DNA from: Archangium sp. | Lineage (GTDB): Bacteria > Myxococcota > Myxococcia > Myxococcales > Myxococcaceae | NCBI GenBank assembly: GCA_030695565.1 | Contig: JAUYRZ010000063.1 | Location: 84,590-148,589, forward strand | DNA: 64,000 nt | Direction: 5' to 3' | In this document: positions 59,403 to 64,000 of the stretch, piece after piece | Position numbering within the stretch: the first letter of the stretch is position 1 | Layout of the letters: every line of letters begins with the position of its first letter | The notes under the pieces: model-generated | What the model was told of the DNA's origin: nothing | The model's database searches: none | The model's input: the letters and a program-made list of their open reading frames with translations, nothing else | Position numbers and translations under genes: made by a program

Positions 59403-60209
59403 TCACTCGGCGTCGGCGAAGAACAGCGGGTCGCGCTGCACCAGAAACTGGGTGATCGCGTTCTGGGCTGCGGGGTTGAGCGACGAGAACTGCACACCCA
59501 TGCCGGGGAACGCGTCGATCAGCTGATCGTTGACCTCTCGCACCCACTGCACCTTGCCCTTGGCTTCGATGCGTTCACCGGAGGGCAAGGTGAACGAGAG
59601 ATCGACCTCCGTGCCCAGCGGCAACAGGTTCACGGTGGCCACGAAGAGCCCCCCATCGGAGATGTTCGCCGAGAAGCCGTTGAAGAAGTTGTTGTCGGAG
59701 TTGAAGTCGACCGCGGCCTGCATCTTCACGCGGCCGCTGGTGCGAATCGGCTTCTTCATCGCCTCGGTGACGCTCGGAACGGCACGAGGCGAAGGAGGAG
59801 AAGGAGGCGGGGGCGGCGGAGCGGCCTTCATCGGCGCGGGAGGCGGCGCGGCTTGCGCTGCAGCGATCGCCCTCTCGTCGGCCAGCAGCTGCGAGGCCAT
59901 CTTCTGCAGCTGCGCCTTGGCCGTCGCGAGCTGTGCACGCACGGCGGTGTTGGTGTCTCGCCGCGCCTTCACGGCCGCTTCCCGGGCAGCCCGGGCTTTG
60001 GCGAAACCCGCGTCGGGGTCGATCACCGGAGGCGCCACCCGAGCCCGCTGCGCCACCGCCGCGTCGCCCACCTCGGCTGCCTGCCCATGCAGAATGGTGA
60101 GGCGGCCCGCCAGCTCGCCGCTCACCTGCGCCAGACGGCTGAGCTCGGCATGGAGGGCGGCCTCCTCAGACTGCAACTCGGTCTCGGCACGGCTCAATTC
60201 GACATCCAC
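59403..60209 (-). CDS. PilZ-domain protein with N-terminal coiled coil
   Basis: 268 aa, GTG start with GGAG upstream. Residues 1-120 are a Glu/Gln/Ala-rich coiled coil (ELSRAETELQSEEAALHAELSRL), then a Pro-rich linker (PPPPPPSPPSPR), then the C-terminal PilZ-type domain (FSANISDGGLFVATVNLLPLGTEVDLSFTLPSGERIEAKGKVQWVREV). The usual c-di-GMP RxxxR motif is not obvious, though NISDGGLFV matches the second PilZ signature. This domain resembles the TIGR02266 type of Myxococcus. Confidence 0.85.
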   Translation of the reverse strand: MDVELSRAETELQSEEAALHAELSRLAQVSGELAGRLTILHGQAAEVGDAAVAQRARVAPPVIDPDAGFAKARAAREAAVKARRDTNTAVRAQLATAKAQLQKMASQLLADERAIAAAQAAPPPAPMKAAPPPPPPSPPSPRAVPSVTEAMKKPIRTSGRVKMQAAVDFNSDNNFFNGFSANISDGGLFVATVNLLPLGTEVDLSFTLPSGERIEAKGKVQWVREVNDQLIDAFPGMGVQFSSLNPAAQNAITQFLVQRDPLFFADAE

Positions 60210-60350
60210 GGAGGCTCCTTGCTTCTTGATGAAGGGCGGCGCGGCTCATTGTGCAGCAGCCGTACCGGTTTCCACCTCAGCGGATTCGCGGACCTTCGTC
60301 ATTTCCCCAAGGGGTACAACTGGTTACATGCGGTCGGCGGCGACCCCAAA

Positions 60351-60596
60351 TCAGGCGGGTTTGCGGCGCACGAGGGCCTGCACCACCCGCCCCTCGCCGA
60401 TCGGCGCTTCCACCACGTGGCCCGTCGCCTGGGAAAAAGCGTGGAGGTCACCCCACGCCGCGGGGTCATCAGCCCACAGTTCGACCACGGGCGCCCGCTG
60501 GAGCGCCTTGACCAGCTCGATGATCGGCGCCGGGCAGGCCTTTCCCCGCGCATCAACGAGGTGGGCTGAAACCAGAAGTCTTCGAAGCTCACTCAT
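60351..60596 (-). CDS. TusA-family sulfurtransferase-like protein
   Basis: 81 aa from the ATG at 60596 (alternative at 60605). DARGKACPAPIIELVKAL contains the full CPAP catalytic motif of TusA/SirA. AFSQATGHVVEAP and a C-terminal strand complete the fold. Sulfur-relay proteins of this kind supply 2-thiouridine or molybdenum cofactor and other sulfur paths. A second TusA-like protein is at 1346-1570. Divergent from the DsbA-like gene. Confidence 0.88.
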   Translation of the reverse strand: MSELRRLLVSAHLVDARGKACPAPIIELVKALQRAPVVELWADDPAAWGDLHAFSQATGHVVEAPIGEGRVVQALVRRKPA

Positions 60597-60671
60597 GTGC
60601 TGCATTGCGCGACATTCAGCGCCTTTGCTAAGAGCCGCGCTCGATTCCTCTTTAAGGGAGCAAAAACACTC

Positions 60672-62633
60672 ATGAAACCTTCAGTCATCATCGCCCTCAT
60701 CGTTGGCGGCGTCGTCGGCTTCGCCGTCGGCAGCATGTTCCAGCGTCCTTCCGACGGCAGCGCGCCGTCCGCTGTCGTTGCCAACCCCACCCCCGGCAAT
60801 GCGCCCCGCCCGGGCGCGCCCGCGGGCGATAACGCCGTCTACAAGGTTCCTCTCGACGAGTCCCCCATCCGCGGCCCGGCTTCGGCCCTCGTCACCATCG
60901 TCGAGTTCTCCGACTACCAGTGCCCGTTCTGCTCGCGCGCCCACAACACCATCGTGGAGCTCGAGAAGCAGTACGAGGGCAAGGTGCGCGTGGCGATGAA
61001 GCAGCACCCGCTCGACTTCCACCCCAACGCGAAGCCCGCTTCGCTCGCCGCGCTCGCCGCTGGTGAGCAGGGCAAGTACTGGGAGATGCACGACAAGATC
61101 TTCGCCAACCAGCAGAACCTGGATGCGGCGACCTTCGAGGGCTACGCGAAGGACCTCGGCCTGAACGTCGACAAGTGGAAGGCCGACATGCAGGCCCAGA
61201 AGTTCCAGGCGCAGATCGCCAAGGACACCGCGCTGGCCATGCAGATCGGCGCCACCGGCACCCCCGCCTTTTTCATCAACGGCCGGAAGATCTCGGGCGC
61301 GCAGCCCATCGACAACTTCAAGAAGATCATCGACGAGGAGCTCGCCAAGGCGCAGGAGATGGTCAAGAACGGCACCTCGGCCGGTGAAGTCTACGCGAAG
61401 GTCATCGCCAACGGCGTCTCGGCCCCCGCGCCCGCGCCCCAGCAGCCCAACGCGCCGTCCGCTCCGGCTCCCGCCGCGATCCGCAAGGTCGACGTGCCCG
61501 CCGACTCGCCTGCCAAGGGCGGCAAGAACCCCAAGGTCACCGTGGTGCTCTGGTCTGACTTCCAGTGCCCCTTCTGCTCGCGCGTGGTGCCCACCCTCAA
61601 GCAGATCGAAGACGCCTACGGCGACAACGTGAAGGTGGTCTTCCGCAACCAGCCCCTGCCCTTCCACAACAACGCCAAGGGCGCCGCCGAAGCCGGTCTG
61701 GCCGCCAACGAGCAGGGCAAGTTCTGGCAGATGCACGACAAGATGTTCGCCAACGCCCAGGCCCTCGATCGCGCCTCGCTCGAGCGCTACGCCCAGGAGG
61801 TCGGCCTCGATGTCGGCAAGTTCAAGGCGGCCCTCGACTCCGGCAAGTTCACCAAGCGCGTCGAAGAAGACTCGGCGGCCGGCATGGCGGTCGGTGCGAA
61901 CGGCACCCCCACCTTCTTCATCAACGGCCGTGAGTTCGTCGGTGCGCAGCCCTTCGAGGCGTTCAAGAACGTCATCGACGAAGAGATCAAGAAGGCCGAC
62001 GCGATGCTCGCCAAGGGCATCAAGGCGCAGGATCTCTACGCCGAGTTCCAGAAGGAAGCCGGCAAGGCCCCGCCCCCGTCCGCGCCCGGCGCCCCGGAGC
62101 CCACCAAGGTCGTCACCGACCTGAAGATCGACGGCGCGCCCTCCATGGGCCCCAAGAACGCCCCGGTCACCATCGTCGCGTTCTCCGACTTCCAGTGCCC
62201 GTTCTGCTCGCGCGTGGTGCCCACCCTCCACGACCTGGAGAAGCAGTACCAGGGCAAGCTGAAGATCGTCTTCAAGCACCAGCCGCTGCCGTTCCACAAC
62301 AACGCCAAGGGCGCCGCCGCGGCCTCGATGGCCGCCAACGACCAGGGCAAGTTCTGGGAGATGCACGACAAGCTCTTCGCCAACCAGCAGGCGCTCGATC
62401 GCCCGTCGCTCGAGCGTTACGCCCAGGAGCTCGGCCTCGACGTGGGCAAGTTCAAGGCGGCGCTCGATTCGAACAAGTTCGACGCGTACATCACCGCTGA
62501 CTCCGCTGAAGGCATGCGGGTCGGCGCGAACGGCACCCCGACCTTCTTCATCAACGGTCGCCAGGTCGTCGGCGCGCAGCCCATCGACGCGTTCAAGACC
62601 GTCATCGACGACGAGCTGAAGAAGAAGAAGTAA
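60672..62633 (+). CDS. Exported protein with three tandem DsbA/thioredoxin-like domains
   Basis: 653 aa from the ATG at 60672, with GGGAG upstream. An N-terminal TM/signal (PSVIIALIVGGVVGFAVGSMF), a Pro/Ala linker, and three thioredoxin_4/DsbA-like domains, each with a CPFC active site: Cys84/87, Cys299/302, Cys509/512. Domain two and three are highly similar (e.g. QPLPFHNNAKGAA and VGANGTPTFFINGR repeated); domain one is more distant (TGTPAFFINGR). Linkers are Pro/Ala-rich. Such multi-domain fusions are known in few bacteria. It ends at a strong terminator. Likely periplasmic disulfide chemistry; partner unknown. Confidence 0.92.
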   Translation: MKPSVIIALIVGGVVGFAVGSMFQRPSDGSAPSAVVANPTPGNAPRPGAPAGDNAVYKVPLDESPIRGPASALVTIVEFSDYQCPFCSRAHNTIVELEKQYEGKVRVAMKQHPLDFHPNAKPASLAALAAGEQGKYWEMHDKIFANQQNLDAATFEGYAKDLGLNVDKWKADMQAQKFQAQIAKDTALAMQIGATGTPAFFINGRKISGAQPIDNFKKIIDEELAKAQEMVKNGTSAGEVYAKVIANGVSAPAPAPQQPNAPSAPAPAAIRKVDVPADSPAKGGKNPKVTVVLWSDFQCPFCSRVVPTLKQIEDAYGDNVKVVFRNQPLPFHNNAKGAAEAGLAANEQGKFWQMHDKMFANAQALDRASLERYAQEVGLDVGKFKAALDSGKFTKRVEEDSAAGMAVGANGTPTFFINGREFVGAQPFEAFKNVIDEEIKKADAMLAKGIKAQDLYAEFQKEAGKAPPPSAPGAPEPTKVVTDLKIDGAPSMGPKNAPVTIVAFSDFQCPFCSRVVPTLHDLEKQYQGKLKIVFKHQPLPFHNNAKGAAAASMAANDQGKFWEMHDKLFANQQALDRPSLERYAQELGLDVGKFKAALDSNKFDAYITADSAEGMRVGANGTPTFFINGRQVVGAQPIDAFKTVIDDELKKKK

Positions 62634-62656
62634 GCCTTCTTTCACGCTCGTGAAGA

Positions 62657-62703
62657 AAAACGGCCGTCGCTCCTTCCCGGGGCGACGGCCGTTTCGTTTT
62701 TTC
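62657..62703 (+). terminator. Strong rho-independent terminator
   Basis: AACGGCCGTCGC (62659-62670) pairs perfectly with GCGACGGCCGTT (62682-62693), followed by TCGTTTTTT. It ends the DsbA-like gene. Confidence 0.92.
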
Positions 62704-63095
62704 ACCAAGCCCGAGACTTCTGCCCCCGGCGTTTCCTTCTCTGGAGTTCGTCGCCCCACCCCGTCAACGCCGACCCGAGGGACCGGGTCACTCCATTCTC
62801 GAAAACGCCGCTCTTCCCCTGCACCCCGCCAGACCGGTGCTCACCAACTGCCCAAAGAGGAGCGTCAATCACCGCGAACGATCGATGACTTCCACCCGAT
62901 GCGACGTCTCTCCCTCCCCCCGCCGTGCTGAATTACAGGCACCGGTCATCCCCCCGGACAACCGCACCCGCCCTCGAACCCGACTCGTTCCCAACCCGCC
63001 CGCCCGCGACGAATGCAACCGGGAGGCCCGCAGGGCGTTCGTGCAATCTGAGCCGGTTCGGCCAGTGACGTGTCCACTTCGATTGAATGGGCTCC
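62704..63095. other. About 390 bp without a recognised gene
   Basis: Between the terminator and the inverted repeat I see no plausible coding region; short ORFs here lack ribosome sites or familiar motifs. A TGTCCACT half-site lies at 63071-63078. The stretch may hold promoter elements of the downstream activator. Confidence 0.6.
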
Positions 63096-63129
63096 CATGA
63101 AGTGTCCACTCCAGTGGACAGACTTCATG
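63096..63129. promoter_or_regulatory. Long inverted repeat upstream of the sigma-54 activator
   Basis: CATGAAGTGTCCACT (63096-63110), CC, AGTGGACAGACTTCATG (63113-63129): arms match with a two-base bulge. The core TGTCCACT/AGTGGACA is perfect. A further TGTCCACT half-site lies 32 bp upstream (63071-63078). Candidate operator or leader hairpin. Confidence 0.6.
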
Positions 63130-63169
63130 CGCCGACAGCGCGCAAAAACCGTGAGCTATGCTGGCGCCC

Positions 63170-64000
63170 ATGGCGGAGGTGGTTGGAGTCGAAGTGACGG
63201 TCGAGCAGGCGCTGTTCTGGGAGATGACGCGCTGGCCTTCGCCTGATGCGGTGGGCCCGTGGCTGGAGCGGATCGTGGCGAGGCTGGCCGCGGTGGTCTG
63301 TGCCGAGCGTGGCTACGTCGAGCTGTACCGCAAAGACGGCCAGACGCTCACCGTCTCCTTTCGCTGCACCACCGAGCAGGAAGAAGAGATTCGGGGGGTG
63401 ACCTCGCGGGGCATCGTCGCGTCGGCGATCGCTTCGGGAAAAACGGTGCACACGCCCTTCGCGTTGCTCGACGAACGTTTCGGCAAACAGCCCAGCGTGC
63501 AGAACCAGCGGCTCGAGGCCGTGCTCTGCGCGCCGCTTCAGGGCGTGCAGACCGGCGTGTTGTACCTCGAGGGGAAACGCGGCCAGGGCGGCTTCACGGC
63601 AGAACAGATCGCGCTGACCGAACACGTCGCCCACTTTCTGGGGCCGGTGCTGGAGACGCGCACGCCCTCAGAGCTGCTGGCCTCGGCCGATCCCACCCGG
63701 CCCTTCCGCCAGAAGCTGCGCCTCGATGGGCTGGCCGGCCGCAGCCAGGCGCTGGCGCACATCTTCGAACAGCTGGCGCTGATCGCCCCGCTCGACATCA
63801 GCGTGCTGCTCACCGGGGAGACCGGCACCGGCAAGACCCAGCTGGCGCGCGCCATTCACGACAACAGCCCGCGCCGAGACGGGCCCTTCGTCGAGCTGAG
63901 CTGCGCGGCGATCCCCGAGACGTTGTTCGAGAGCGAGCTGTTCGGCACCAAAGAAGGCGCCTTCACCGGGGCGAGGCAGCTGGGTGGCAAGGTCGCCGCG
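63170..64000 (+). CDS. Sigma-54-dependent transcriptional activator with GAF domain, partial
   Basis: The gene runs off the right edge; about 277 residues are visible (an in-frame ATG at 63158 is the alternative start). Residues about 10-155 form a GAF-like sensor domain (VVCAERGYVELYRKDG; GVTSRGIVASAIASGKTV; LCAPLQGVQTGVLYLEGKRGQGGF). The AAA+ core follows: LLTGETGTGKTQLARAIH (Walker A), FVELSCAAIPETLFESELFG and GAFTGAR, the sigma-54 contact loop. A Fis-type DNA-binding end is expected beyond the window. The inverted repeat just upstream may be its own operator. Absent from an ORF list because no stop lies in the window. Confidence 0.93.
   Translation, partial: MAEVVGVEVTVEQALFWEMTRWPSPDAVGPWLERIVARLAAVVCAERGYVELYRKDGQTLTVSFRCTTEQEEEIRGVTSRGIVASAIASGKTVHTPFALLDERFGKQPSVQNQRLEAVLCAPLQGVQTGVLYLEGKRGQGGFTAEQIALTEHVAHFLGPVLETRTPSELLASADPTRPFRQKLRLDGLAGRSQALAHIFEQLALIAPLDISVLLTGETGTGKTQLARAIHDNSPRRDGPFVELSCAAIPETLFESELFGTKEGAFTGARQLGGKVAA

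Noticed and set aside
60605..60633. Sigma-70-like promoter (TTGCGC-N17-CTAAGA) before the DsbA-like gene
   Set aside because: The -10 match is too poor to support.
60681..62759. 692-aa minus-strand ORF over the DsbA-like gene
   Set aside because: Antisense to a gene with three CPFC sites and a terminator; repetitive composition reflects the domain repeats.

Overview
The window is GC-rich, densely packed bacterial chromosome. It most resembles a myxobacterium (Myxococcota, Cystobacterineae-like). Reasons: many lipoproteins with Cys-rich or 'DAG' (Asp-Ala-Gly) linkers, a DUF4388 protein, a coiled-coil PilZ protein, an alkylglycerone-phosphate-synthase-like (ether lipid) enzyme, a sigma-54 activator with a GAF domain, and frequent GTG starts with ATGA/GTGA gene overlaps. 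Species assignment is inference. No rRNA, tRNA, CRISPR array, integrase or transposase was seen; this reads as chromosomal backbone, not a mobile island.

Layout. 1-2259 (minus): a sulfur-carrier operon with an E1-like adenylyltransferase, a TusA-like protein, a MoaD/ThiS-like carrier, a degenerate E1-like protein and APS kinase. 2316-4329 (plus): two-component histidine kinase and NarL-type regulator. 4423-8637: Cys-rich lipoprotein, outer-membrane protein, HAD phosphatase, small lipoprotein. 8715-13460 (minus): 41-aa basic protein, DmpA-type peptidase, 1075-aa Ig-like lipoprotein. 13624-17935 (minus): tandem ATP-grasp protein, RDD protein, small DUF protein, Pro-rich membrane protein. 17976: gamma carbonic anhydrase. 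18530-23859 (minus): coiled-coil protein, VWA protein and MoxR ATPase (RavA/ViaA-like). 23900-30135: CAAX protease, small hypotheticals, membrane-tailed subtilase, hydrolase, lipoprotein. 30275-33410 (minus): RlmI-like methyltransferase, HAD phosphatase, helical protein. 33459-35197 (plus): CorA-like transporter and alpha/beta hydrolase. 35658-38281: M19 dipeptidase, divergent thiS-thiG-thiE/tenI. 38283-41082: three membrane proteins (one DUF4129-like, one DUF4350-like).

41988-49175 (plus) is a complete System I cytochrome c maturation operon in the order ccmA-B-C-D-E-F-G-H-I plus an extra TPR gene, every junction overlapping by a few bases. The ABC pair and CcmC/D load heme on CcmE, CcmG/H handle apocytochrome thiols, CcmF/H/I ligate heme. 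49127-54723 holds a queuosine-precursor transporter, an O-methyltransferase, the AGPS-like flavoprotein, a pair of unrecognised paralogs and a CysQ-like phosphatase. 54801-59315 holds an aminotransferase and glutaredoxin (minus), then a DUF4388 protein and an ABC exporter (plus). 59403-62633 holds a PilZ protein, a TusA protein and an unusual secreted protein with three DsbA-like domains. After a strong terminator and about 500 bp without a gene, a long inverted repeat precedes a sigma-54 activator that runs off the right edge.

The most interesting points are: a possible two-subunit (active plus pseudo) bacterial E1 in the sulfur-carrier operon; a dispersed palindromic repeat family, most copies in gaps between convergent genes but one inside a coding region; the tandem D-Ala-ligase-like protein; the subtilase with a five-helix membrane tail; the three-domain DsbA-like protein; a CorA with GQN instead of GMN; an unrecognised tandem paralog pair; and the inverted repeat upstream of the sigma-54 activator. 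All are hypotheses from reading the sequence; no database search was run.
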